DNA from: Rhizobium sp. ASV8
Lineage (GTDB): Bacteria; Pseudomonadota; Alphaproteobacteria; Rhizobiales; Rhizobiaceae
Direction: 5' to 3'
NCBI RefSeq assembly: GCF_016429255.1
Contig: NZ_JAELUG010000025.1
Span: forward strand, 1-62,281
DNA: 62,281 nt
Position 1 is the stretch's first letter. Every line of letters begins with the position of its first letter. The notes beneath the pieces are model-generated. The model had not been told where the DNA came from. It saw only the letters and a list, made by a program, of their open reading frames with translations, and did not search any database. This document shows, one piece after another, positions 26,712-34,832 of this stretch. A program made the translations under genes and the position numbers.

Positions 26712-28238
26712 ATGAACAAGACGGGCAACACCGTATCCTTCACCGGAACGCCTCCGAGGGCGAGCGATATCGCGGCGATCGCACGACGAAATGCGACGGT
26801 TGCGATTTCGCCTGAGGTCGAGGGAAAGATCCTTTCAGCTCGTTCAGTCGTGGAACATTATCTCGCCGACGACCGCCCGGTCTATGGTCTGACAACTGCT
26901 TTGGGTGCCGGCGTCGATACCAGACTTGATGCAGATGATCTCGTTGCCTTTCAGATGCGCGTACCGCAGGCGCGTGCTGTCGGGGTCGGCCCTGCATTGC
27001 CGCGCGACGTTGTTCGAGCCATGATGGCCGCGCGTATCGCCGGCATGGCGGCGGGCTCGTCCGGTGTATCGCTGCCGGTATTCTCTGGATTGGTGGCGGC
27101 GCTCAATGCGGGCTTTCATCCGGTCGTGCCGTCGCTTGGCTCTATCGGCGCCGCCGATCTTGCTCCGCTTGCGCACATGGGCAGAGCTTTGCTGGGAGAT
27201 GGTGAGGCCGAGGTGGGCGGTTCGGTAACAGCAGCTCGCGAAGCCCTTGAAAAGGCAGGTTTGCAACCTCTGCCGCTGGGACCGAAAGATGGTCATGTTC
27301 TCGTCGTTGCCAACAGCCTGTCTGTCGGCAGGGCCTGTCTTTGTCTGGAGGACGTCTCGCGGTTGTTTGACTGGTCGCTGGCTGCAATCGCTTTGAATTT
27401 CGAGGCTTTCCGCGCCAACACATCCGCTTTTGACGATCGGGCGCTGGCAGCGAGACCGGCTTTCGGCCAGAGGGAGGTCGCAGCAAGACTTCGCGAACTG
27501 CTTTCCGGAAGCTCGCTGTTGGCCGATGGTGCGGCCCGGCGGTTGCAGGATCCCTTGAGCTACCGCTGTGCCCCGCAGGTTTGGGGTGCGCTTCATCATG
27601 CAATCGACGAGGCCCATGCGGCGACGGAAATCGAGCTTGCCAGCTCGGGCGACAATCCGGTCGTGCTTGCCGATGCCGGGCTGATCCTTTCTCATGGAAA
27701 TTTCGACATGACCGCCTTCGTGCTGGCATGGGAACACCTCGGTCAGGCGCTGGCGCATTGTGCCGCCGCAACCGCCTATCGCACCATGAAAATCATGTCG
27801 GCCGCCATGTCAGAGCTGCCTCGGTTCCTGACGCCGCTCGGCCAGAGCCGCACGGGCTTCGCGACGGTGCAAAAGACCGTCTCGGCGCTGGAAACCGAAA
27901 TACGACACTTGGCGGCGCCGATCTCGCTGACACCGATTCCAGTCGCCGACGGTATCGAAGATCAGGCATCGATGGCGCCGAGTGTGCTTGCAAAGACCGA
28001 AGCGATCATCGAGCGGCTGCGCTATCTCGTCGCTATCGAGCTTATTGCCTCGGCTCAGGCTGTTGAGCTTCGTGGTGTGGAGGACGAGCTTGGCACGCTC
28101 AGCGGGCAGGCCTACCGGCAGGTTCGCGCTCTCGTGCCGCCTCTCGGTGAGGACCGTGCTCAAGGGCCGGATTTCGAAAGACTATCAGAGTTCATTGAGA
28201 ACACGGGATGGAAACAAGGTCCCGTCCACAAGTCATGA
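26712..28238 (+). CDS. Histidine/aromatic ammonia-lyase homologue lacking the MIO triad
   Basis: A 508-aa protein of the HutH/PAL family over full length. Conserved active-site neighbours remain: Tyr58 in VYGLTTALGAG, Asn201 in VVANSLSVG, Arg285 in PLSYRCAPQV, SSGDNPVV, SHGNFD and Glu416 in GIEDQASM. The segment that should read GSxGASGDLAPLAHM reads GSIGAADLAPLAHM (residues 143-156). The Ala-Ser-Gly that cyclises to the MIO electrophile is one residue short and has no Ser. Ordinary ammonia elimination through MIO therefore looks impossible. The ATG at 26712 has GGAGG nine bases upstream. It is followed by an ornithine-cyclodeaminase homologue and a binding protein, likely co-transcribed. Confidence 0.88.
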   Translation: MNKTGNTVSFTGTPPRASDIAAIARRNATVAISPEVEGKILSARSVVEHYLADDRPVYGLTTALGAGVDTRLDADDLVAFQMRVPQARAVGVGPALPRDVVRAMMAARIAGMAAGSSGVSLPVFSGLVAALNAGFHPVVPSLGSIGAADLAPLAHMGRALLGDGEAEVGGSVTAAREALEKAGLQPLPLGPKDGHVLVVANSLSVGRACLCLEDVSRLFDWSLAAIALNFEAFRANTSAFDDRALAARPAFGQREVAARLRELLSGSSLLADGAARRLQDPLSYRCAPQVWGALHHAIDEAHAATEIELASSGDNPVVLADAGLILSHGNFDMTAFVLAWEHLGQALAHCAAATAYRTMKIMSAAMSELPRFLTPLGQSRTGFATVQKTVSALETEIRHLAAPISLTPIPVADGIEDQASMAPSVLAKTEAIIERLRYLVAIELIASAQAVELRGVEDELGTLSGQAYRQVRALVPPLGEDRAQGPDFERLSEFIENTGWKQGPVHKS

Positions 28239-28354
28239 CTGGGTTGAGGATTGCAGCACCATCGCCGTCGACAGCTCATCGAAACTTCGCGGCAGGCAGG
28301 CAACCCGCCTTATCGACAAACCGGACTAGTCGGCAATCGACTTGGAGAATGGCA

Positions 28355-29359
28355 ATGCAGGAAATCTGGATCGACTATCTGAACGCGCTGGATGCCAAGG
28401 CACTGGCACTTTCCAACGATGAAATTCTCGATGCTGTGACCAAGGCGCTTGATGCGCAAGGGCGTGGAGAGACCGTGATCGAGCCTCGTGTTCATCTCGT
28501 TCCGGAAAGCTCAGACAAGGGGCATTTCAATGTGTTGCGCGGCTATGTGAAACCACTTGATTATGCAGGCGTAAAGGTCGTTGGCGACTTTGTCGACAAT
28601 TACAAGCAGGGCTTGCCTTCGGAAATGGCCGTGCTCAACCTGTTCGATCCGCACACCGGCGTGCCGAAGGCCGTGATCGATGCGACCGCCATCACCGACA
28701 TGCGTACCGGCGCGGTCACTGCGATCGGCGCCCGGCATCTGGCCCGCAAGGACAGCAAGATCCTCGGTCATATCGGCGCGCGCGGTACCTCCTATTGGAA
28801 TGTGCGCCTGCTCGACCACCTCTTCGATTTCGAAGAGATCCGCGTCCACTCCCGACGCCCTGAAAGCCGGGATGCCTTCGCTGCGCGATTGGAAGCGGAC
28901 CTCGGCAAGAAGATCGTCGTGACGGATAACTGGGAAGATTGCCTCAAGGGCGCCGATATCATGATCGAGGCCACTCGCCTGCCTGAGCCGACGCCGCTGT
29001 TCAAGACCGCCTGGGTCAAGAAGGGGGCGTTTGTTGTGCCTTACGGTACGATGAGCGCGCTCGAGTTCGATCTGACCGACATCATGGACAAGGTCGTCGT
29101 CGACGATTGGGGGCAGTGCGGCCCCGGTCGGCCGTTCGGCGCCTTGCGCCGCCATGTCGATGAAGGCAAAGTCACCGCCGAGACGCTCCATGCGGAAATC
29201 GGTCAGATCGTTTGCGGCGCCAAGCCCGGCCGCGAAAGTGACGATGAAACCATCCTCTTCTGGCATCGCGGGCTCAGCACCACCGATGTCGCGCTTGGCG
29301 TGGCAATGGTCGAAAAGGCCAGGCGCATGAATATCGGCCAGCGCCTTCGCTTTGCGTGA
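28355..29359 (+). CDS. Ornithine cyclodeaminase / mu-crystallin family protein
   Basis: A 334-aa NAD(P)-dependent enzyme of the OCD/mu-crystallin family, whose members form or reduce cyclic imines or act on amino acids. The start MQEIWIDYL at 28355 is favoured because GGAG is 7 bp upstream; an ATG at 28349 is too close to it. Landmarks are FNVLRGYVKPLDYAGVKVVG, AVIDATAITDMRTGAVTAIG, LGHIGARGTSYWNVRLLDHL (variant of the usual GxGxQ nucleotide motif) and IRVHSRRPESRDAF. GADIMIEATRLPEPT is also present. It lies between the lyase-like gene (116 bp) and the PhnD-like gene (6 bp). Confidence 0.85.
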   Translation: MQEIWIDYLNALDAKALALSNDEILDAVTKALDAQGRGETVIEPRVHLVPESSDKGHFNVLRGYVKPLDYAGVKVVGDFVDNYKQGLPSEMAVLNLFDPHTGVPKAVIDATAITDMRTGAVTAIGARHLARKDSKILGHIGARGTSYWNVRLLDHLFDFEEIRVHSRRPESRDAFAARLEADLGKKIVVTDNWEDCLKGADIMIEATRLPEPTPLFKTAWVKKGAFVVPYGTMSALEFDLTDIMDKVVVDDWGQCGPGRPFGALRRHVDEGKVTAETLHAEIGQIVCGAKPGRESDDETILFWHRGLSTTDVALGVAMVEKARRMNIGQRLRFA

Positions 29360-29365
29360 TTGGTC

Positions 29366-30184
29366 ATGACGACACCCCTCGCCCCACCCATCGCGTGCTC
29401 GCGCATGTATAATCTCAGCCCGAGGATTTTGGAGCAATGGGACCGTCTGTTCCATTGGCTCTCCCATCGCGCCGATATCAATCTCGAGATCATTCCCCAT
29501 GCCGCGCCTGCGCCCCTTTCAGAGCTTTGGGCGCGGCCGGACATGGGCGTCGTTTTCATGTGCGGCTATCCATTTTCCAGGTTGGCGCCCGAGGAACGTC
29601 CCGTGCCGCTGGCCGCGCCGGTGTCCCTTGCGGATTGGGCCAAAGGAGAGCCGGTCTATGCGAGCCACATCATCGCCAGGCGCAGCGCGTCATTTGATCT
29701 CGCAGACCTTCCCGCCCTGCGTTGGGGTTGGACGGTGCGAGACTCTCAATCCGGCTACAATGCGCCGCGGGAGTTTTTCGCCGAAATCGCAAACGGACAT
29801 CCGGCTCGGGAGACGATTGGCCCTCTGCTCAATCCGCGAGGGGTGATCGAGGCGATCGGCGCGAATGTGATCGATGTCGGTGCGATCGATGCCTATGCCT
29901 ATCAACTGCTGGAACTGCACGAGCCGGATATGCTCGCCTCTTTGCGAGTGATCGCGACGACAAGGCCGGCACCCTTCCCGCTTCTCGTTACGGCCAGGCA
30001 ACTGCCGCTTGAGAAAGTCGATGCGATTCAGGCGGCACTTCTCGATGCATATCGAAACGTGGATGGCTGCGCCATTCTGAAATCGCTTGGTCTTGCCGGC
30101 TTCGTCAGGCCGAATATAGCAGCCTATGACCAGCTTCCGGCAAGAGCCAAAGCGATTGATGACGCTCTGGCCGGGCGTTGGTGA
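29366..30184 (+). CDS. PhnD/SsuA-like substrate-binding-fold protein without obvious signal peptide
   Basis: A 272-aa protein resembling the ABC phosphate/phosphonate-binding PhnD-like domain (PF12974): PDMGVVFMCGYPFSRLAPEE, WGWTVRDSQSGYNAPREFFA, GANVIDVGAIDAYAYQLLEL and RPAPFPLLVTARQLP. The N-terminus (MTTPLAPPIACSRMYNLSPR) shows no hydrophobic export signal, so the protein may be cytoplasmic and act as an enzyme or sensor rather than an importer subunit. No permease or ATPase gene follows. The start is 6 bp after the OCD-like stop, indicating one transcript. Confidence 0.78.
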   Translation: MTTPLAPPIACSRMYNLSPRILEQWDRLFHWLSHRADINLEIIPHAAPAPLSELWARPDMGVVFMCGYPFSRLAPEERPVPLAAPVSLADWAKGEPVYASHIIARRSASFDLADLPALRWGWTVRDSQSGYNAPREFFAEIANGHPARETIGPLLNPRGVIEAIGANVIDVGAIDAYAYQLLELHEPDMLASLRVIATTRPAPFPLLVTARQLPLEKVDAIQAALLDAYRNVDGCAILKSLGLAGFVRPNIAAYDQLPARAKAIDDALAGRW

Positions 30185-30249
30185 CCCCGCGATATTATCT
30201 CATCGCATTCGATCGATGGCCTCGAAAGGGGCTCCCCTCTCGCGAGAAA

Positions 30250-30831
30250 TCAGGCGCCGATTGCAGGTTTCAGCAATCTTTCGGCCGCCAGCTTCAAGCA
30301 TTCTTCGAAGGCGGTCAGGTCAAGGAACATCTGATCGGACGCCACCTTGCGCGTGACGATCGCACCGTTACGCGTCGCAATCCCGCCATCCAGCATCAGA
30401 TTCTCGGCCATATCGAAGTTTTCGAGTGCCATGCCATCCGGCCCGCGATGGCGTCCGTCGGCGCCGAGATGCACGTCCGATCGATAGAAGGTGCTCACGC
30501 GCTCGAAATGATTTTCGGTGGCATTGGAAAAGGCAAAGGCGGGGCAGCCGCGTGCGCACATGAAGCCCAGCTCAAAGACCGTGCCGACATCCGCCGAAAC
30601 GCCGCGAAATGGCGTAAGATTGGCGATGATGAGATCAGCGCTGGTCATCAGGCTCTCGTTGATGGCGCTGATCGCCAGTCCGCGCTGATATTTGGTTTCC
30701 GTTTCCGGAACAGTCAGATCGCCGGGCGATACCGGCGTAAAGCCATAGCTGCGCGCCAAGGCAATCTTGCGGTCCAGCACTTCCCGCGCATTGGGAAGAA
30801 ACACCTCGGGACCTGCCAAATAAGCTCTCAA
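30250..30831 (-). CDS. Nucleoside 2-deoxyribosyltransferase family protein
   Basis: A 193-aa protein of the nucleoside 2-deoxyribosyltransferase-like family, which cleaves or exchanges N-glycosidic bonds. The N-terminus AYLAGPEVFLPNAREVLDRK is typical. ADLIIANLTPFRGVSADVGT and VFELGFMCARG follow, and the Glu in FELG matches the catalytic glutamate. The family domain begins immediately at LRAYLAG, so I chose the TTG at 30831 with AGGGG upstream; an in-frame ATG at 30879 is possible. It faces the PhnD-like gene (convergent). Its link with the neighbouring BMP (nucleoside-type) importer is suggestive only. Confidence 0.8.
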   Translation of the reverse strand: MRAYLAGPEVFLPNAREVLDRKIALARSYGFTPVSPGDLTVPETETKYQRGLAISAINESLMTSADLIIANLTPFRGVSADVGTVFELGFMCARGCPAFAFSNATENHFERVSTFYRSDVHLGADGRHRGPDGMALENFDMAENLMLDGGIATRNGAIVTRKVASDQMFLDLTAFEECLKLAAERLLKPAIGA

Positions 30832-31048
30832 TTCGCTACCCCTAAACAATTTGTTGCAGCCCGGCAGCCGCCGAACCATATGAAGGATATGACCGATTCA
30901 GCGTTGTCGCGCCATAGCGGAAGAGTTGGCTTGCAAATCCGCGAATTTGAGACGGGGCCTTGTTCCCGAGAAATGACGTGGGCGATATATTCGCCTCGGC
31001 ACATGCAGCGACTGCCGGCGGCAGACAGAAGAATTTGTGGGGTAGGAA

Positions 31049-32296
31049 ATGGAATCCTCTATTGAAGCAACGGCGGCCGCGGACATGGACGACCGCGGCA
31101 ATTGGCCGACGAAGCAAAGCAAGATCCTTGACTGGCTGATGCATGATGTACGCGAGCAGCGCTTCATCGATAACATTCTCGTTGAACTGTGCGAGAGGAT
31201 GCGGGCAGTCGGTATATCGGTCGCACGGTCGACCATGCATTTCAGAACGCTGCATCCGCAATGGCTCGGCGCGCGGATCCTTTGGCGCACCGGCATGAAG
31301 GAAGGCGACATCGCCACCTTCAGCTATGGCGTGGAGAAGACGCCGCAGTTTTTGGCGAGCCCCATCAACGAAATTTTCAATGGCGCCATCGAAGTCCGTC
31401 AAAATCTGGAGGTCTCGGACAAAAACCAGCTGTCCTATCCTTTATACAAGGAAATGCATGCGGAAGGGCTGACGGACTATATCGCCTGGCCGATCTATCA
31501 TACGCTCGGCAAGCGCCACATCGTCACCTTCGCATCCGATGCGCCAGGTGGTTTCACGGAACGGGATATCACCTTCCTGAGGGACCTCCTGCCGGCGCTG
31601 ACGATGGTGACCGAGATCAGGCTCAAGAACATCATGGCGCGAACCCTCTTGCGCACCTATGTCGGGCCGCATGCCAGCGAGCAGATCCTTGCGGGGGCGA
31701 CGACGCGCGGCAGCGGCGCCACTGTCGGCGCTGCAATCCTGATATGCGACCTTCGCGATTTCACCACGATCTCCGATATGTGGCCGAGGGACGATGTGAT
31801 CGAGCTGCTCAACGGCTATTTCGATGCCATGGTCGAGCCGATCGAGAAGCATGGCGGCGAAATCCTGAAGTTCATGGGGGACGGCCTACTGGCAATCTTC
31901 CCGCTCAGCAATCCCGATGCCTGCCACAACCTACTCGTCTCCATTAGCGAGGCGCAGGCTGCCGTTGCGGCGCTCAACGAGGAAAATCGCAAGGTTGGCC
32001 GAGAGGTGCTTCGCTACGGCGTGGGCGTGCATGTCGGCGATGTGATGTACGGCAATATCGGCTCGCGCACACGGCTCGACTTCACGGTCATCGGCCCTGC
32101 CGTCAACATTGCTTCCCGGCTGGAATCGCTGACAAAGCAGGTGAAAAGGCCGGTACTGCTGTCCAAGGCATTCGTGGAGATGGCCGGCTGCCAGCGCGAT
32201 ATGGAAAGCCTTGGCTCCTTTCCACTGAAGGGTCTTGGCGAACCTGTCGATGTCTTCGCATTTACCGCAAAGGAAAAGCTGCCTGAGAATGCGTGA
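31049..32296 (+). CDS. Class III adenylate/guanylate cyclase
   Basis: A 415-aa soluble protein with an N-terminal GAF-like region (about residues 20-190) and a C-terminal class III cyclase catalytic domain that makes a cyclic nucleotide. The metal-binding Asp lies in ICDLRDFTTISD. The block ILKFMGDGLLAIFP supplies the second Asp and the purine-binding Lys. DFTVIGPAVNIASRLES gives the second base-selecting Asp/Thr and the Asn-Arg transition-state pair. All key residues are present, so it should be active, and the Lys/Asp pattern favours ATP. No membrane segment is visible. The adjacent genes give no clue to the signal. Confidence 0.9.
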   Translation: MESSIEATAAADMDDRGNWPTKQSKILDWLMHDVREQRFIDNILVELCERMRAVGISVARSTMHFRTLHPQWLGARILWRTGMKEGDIATFSYGVEKTPQFLASPINEIFNGAIEVRQNLEVSDKNQLSYPLYKEMHAEGLTDYIAWPIYHTLGKRHIVTFASDAPGGFTERDITFLRDLLPALTMVTEIRLKNIMARTLLRTYVGPHASEQILAGATTRGSGATVGAAILICDLRDFTTISDMWPRDDVIELLNGYFDAMVEPIEKHGGEILKFMGDGLLAIFPLSNPDACHNLLVSISEAQAAVAALNEENRKVGREVLRYGVGVHVGDVMYGNIGSRTRLDFTVIGPAVNIASRLESLTKQVKRPVLLSKAFVEMAGCQRDMESLGSFPLKGLGEPVDVFAFTAKEKLPENA

Positions 32297-32496
32297 TCGA
32301 CTGACAGCCTTGTTTTGTACTGTTGCGCGGCCGATTTGACGCGGCACGATTCAGTCGGTTGCAAAACGTGAAGGCACGAGGGGCTGCCCCGATCGATCCT
32401 GCTCCCTATATTGCAAAGTGGATCATGACGATAGCCGCCTTATTTTGGGGATCGTTCTGGAGTTACAGACGTTAGTTGAGAGCTGATTCCGTCGGC

Positions 32497-32525
32497 TTGG
32501 CTAAAGGGTGAATACACCCATAATA
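32497..32525 (+). promoter_or_regulatory. Probable sigma-70 promoter with internal inverted repeat
   Basis: TTGGCT (32497-32502) and ATAATA (32520-32525) are spaced by 17 bp. The spacer contains GGGTG-AATA-CACCC (32506-32519), a perfect 5-bp inverted repeat that could be an operator. It lies 20 bp before the start of the DUF992 gene, whose ribosome binding site is AAGGAGAG. Confidence 0.5.
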
Positions 32526-32545
32526 CTCTGACAAGGAGAGAACAG

Positions 32546-33067
32546 ATGAGAAAAATCCTGACACTGGCACTTTCTGCCGCATCGCTGATCGTCGCCGGCA
32601 CTGCGTCTGTGCGCGCTGCGGATCTGACGACCTATAGCGATGAGGACACCGACCAGCGTAATGGCGTCAAGATCGGCTACCTCGATTGCGAAATCGGCGG
32701 CGGTGTCGGCTATGTCCTCGGCTCGGCGAAGGAAGTGGAGTGCACTTTCCATTCGACAGTCGGAAAGGCGCGCGTCGATCACTATACCGGTGCGATCCGG
32801 AAGATGGGTGTCGATCTCGGCTTTACGACCCGCAGCCGGCTCGTCTGGCTCGTGTTTGCGCCGACAGCCGGCTACCATCGTGGTTCTCTGAGCGGTCTCT
32901 ATCAGGGTGCCACCGTTGAAGCGACCGTGGGTGCCGGCGTCGGCACGAACATTCTCGTCGGCGGCACTGCCGGCTCCATCCAGCTTCAGACGGTTAGCGT
33001 CACGGGTCAGCTTGGCCTCAATCTTGCCGCGACCGGTACGTCCGTTACGCTGACCGCGACGAACTAA
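32546..33067 (+). CDS. DUF992 family secreted protein
   Basis: A 173-aa exported protein of the DUF992 family, common in Rhizobiales. Signal peptide RKILTLALSAASLIVAGTAS is cleaved after VRA. The mature part has two Cys (DCEIGGG and VECTFHS) likely to form a disulfide. Family blocks include YVLGSAKEVECTFHS, YTGAIRKMGVDLGF and GLYQGATVEATVGAGVGTN. Function is unknown. It has its own promoter-like sequence and a GNRA-loop hairpin downstream, so it looks monocistronic. Confidence 0.88.
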   Translation: MRKILTLALSAASLIVAGTASVRAADLTTYSDEDTDQRNGVKIGYLDCEIGGGVGYVLGSAKEVECTFHSTVGKARVDHYTGAIRKMGVDLGFTTRSRLVWLVFAPTAGYHRGSLSGLYQGATVEATVGAGVGTNILVGGTAGSIQLQTVSVTGQLGLNLAATGTSVTLTATN

Positions 33068-33073
33068 GGTTTT

Positions 33074-33090
33074 GCCGCTGCGAAGCGGCT
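33074..33090 (+). terminator. Short GNRA-loop hairpin after the DUF992 gene
   Basis: GCCGCT-GCGA-AGCGGC begins 6 bp after the DUF992 stop codon. The four-base GCGA loop is stable, but only TT follows, so it may be a weak terminator or an mRNA 3'-end stabiliser. Confidence 0.45.
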
Positions 33091-33319
33091 TGAACTAGAT
33101 GGTCGCCCTGCGATTAAGTGGGGCGGCCTGCCCTTGGTCGATACTTTCTGCGTCGACAACTATCGCCCGGCCGGTGGCCGCGCTCGATCGAAAAACTCCA
33201 TCCTTTTTCAGCGATTTTAAATCTCCTCCGTGGCTGCCCTTTCGAATGAAAATCGTTTCGCGACGAGGCGGCATGTCGCTATAGCTATGCAACCCAGAAG
33301 ACCAATTGGAACCAGGCTC

Positions 33320-34552
33320 ATGACCGATACCGTCACCGATCGCTTCCTTCGCTATGTTGTCGTCGACACACAGTCGGATTCGACGTCGAACACGCACCCT
33401 TCTACAGCGAAGCAGAAGAATTTGGGCCGCATCCTCGTTGAGGAGTTGCTGGCGATCGGTCTCGCCGATGCGCATCTGGATGAATACGGCTATGTCTACG
33501 CGACGATCCCGTCGAATGTCGACAAGCCGGTTCCGGTCATCTGCTTCTGCTCCCATATGGATACCGCGACAGATTTCACGGGCACGAATGTCAAACCGCA
33601 GATCGTGCGAAACTACAATGGGGGAGACATCAGGCTGATAGGCGATCCGCAGCGGGTCATTCGGTTCGATGAACATCCTGCTCTGCGCGATCAGATCGGC
33701 AACGATATCATCACCTCCGACGGCACCACTCTCCTCGGAGCCGACGACAAGGCTGGCCTTGCCGAGATCGTGGCCGCTGCGCAATATCTCGTCGACAACC
33801 CTGATATCCGCCACGGCACCATCAAGCTGCTGTTCACGCCCGACGAGGAAATCGGTCGTGGCGTCGACAAGGTGGACCTTCAAAAGCTGGGAGCGCAGTT
33901 TGCCTATACGGTCGACGGTGAAACCGCAGGTCACATAGAAGACGAGACGTTTTCGGCCGATGGCGTCGAAGTCCTTATTCAAGGTGTTGCCATTCATCCC
34001 GGTTTCGCACTTGGGAGAATGGAAAACGCCATCAAGATTGCCGGTGCTATCATCGACAGATTGCCCAAGGACATCACACCTGAAACGACAAGCGGCCGTG
34101 TCGGCTTCATCCATCCGACCGGTGTCAGCGGTTCGATGGAGAAGGCCTCTCTCGGTTTCATCATCCGCGATTTCGAAGAGGCCGGTCTCGCAGTCAAGGA
34201 AACAATACTTGAGGGGATCGTCAAGGACGTCATGACGAGCTATCCGGGGTCGTCCCACACATTCACAGTGAAGCATCAATATCGAAACATGAAGACAATC
34301 CTCGATGATCATCCGCAGATCGTCGATTATGCCGTCGAGGCGATCCGTCGCGCGGGCATGACGCCCGTGCGTGGCAGCATCCGCGGCGGCACCGACGGCT
34401 CGCGGCTCTCGTTCATGGGGCTGCCATGCGCCAATATCTTTGCCGGTGGCCACGCATTTCATTCACCGGTGGAATGGGTCAGTCGCCAGGATATGGAGAA
34501 GGCCGTTAAAACGCTCGTTGAACTGGCAAAGATCTGGGCTGAGCGCGCCTAA
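33320..34552 (+). CDS. pepT: Peptidase T (tripeptidase)
   Basis: A 410-aa M20-family zinc aminotripeptidase, normal length for PepT, acting in the cytoplasm to release the N-terminal residue of tripeptides. Metal and catalytic residues are visible. FCSHMDTATDF supplies His and the Asp of the HxD pair, and LGADDKAGLAEI the bridging Asp. FTPDEEIGRG supplies the Glu-Glu pair and VDGETAG a further Asp. AGGHAFHSPVEW supplies the last His. The ATG at 33320 (MTDTVTDRFLRYVVVDTQS) matches the usual PepT N-terminus; an in-frame ATG further upstream is less likely. Confidence 0.93.
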   Translation: MTDTVTDRFLRYVVVDTQSDSTSNTHPSTAKQKNLGRILVEELLAIGLADAHLDEYGYVYATIPSNVDKPVPVICFCSHMDTATDFTGTNVKPQIVRNYNGGDIRLIGDPQRVIRFDEHPALRDQIGNDIITSDGTTLLGADDKAGLAEIVAAAQYLVDNPDIRHGTIKLLFTPDEEIGRGVDKVDLQKLGAQFAYTVDGETAGHIEDETFSADGVEVLIQGVAIHPGFALGRMENAIKIAGAIIDRLPKDITPETTSGRVGFIHPTGVSGSMEKASLGFIIRDFEEAGLAVKETILEGIVKDVMTSYPGSSHTFTVKHQYRNMKTILDDHPQIVDYAVEAIRRAGMTPVRGSIRGGTDGSRLSFMGLPCANIFAGGHAFHSPVEWVSRQDMEKAVKTLVELAKIWAERA

Positions 34553-34832
34553 CCATTCGCCTCCGCAGAATAGCCTTGTCCAAAATATGAAGTAAGAACA
34601 GCCCTGTTGCGAAATAGGGCAGCTCTATCTGCGTGTCGTTGGCAACGTTATCATTCTGCAAGGCATCCGCGAAATTTATTATTGCGATATTACTAAATTA
34701 GACTATCCTGCAATATTGTCTTGGGAGGAAAGGACAACAGTCGTCGCCCATTCATTCCAACCCTACGGTGCGCGCGCTCCGACAATCAGAAACTGGCTGC
34801 TTAACCGGTCAAAACTGAAACGGAGTTTAGTC

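Noticed and set aside
33095..34462. A 455-codon open frame on the minus strand opposite peptidase T
   Set aside because: It mirrors a well-supported pepT gene with all catalytic residues. The antisense product is rich in Asp, Arg and Val with no family resemblance, as usual for shadow frames in high-GC DNA.
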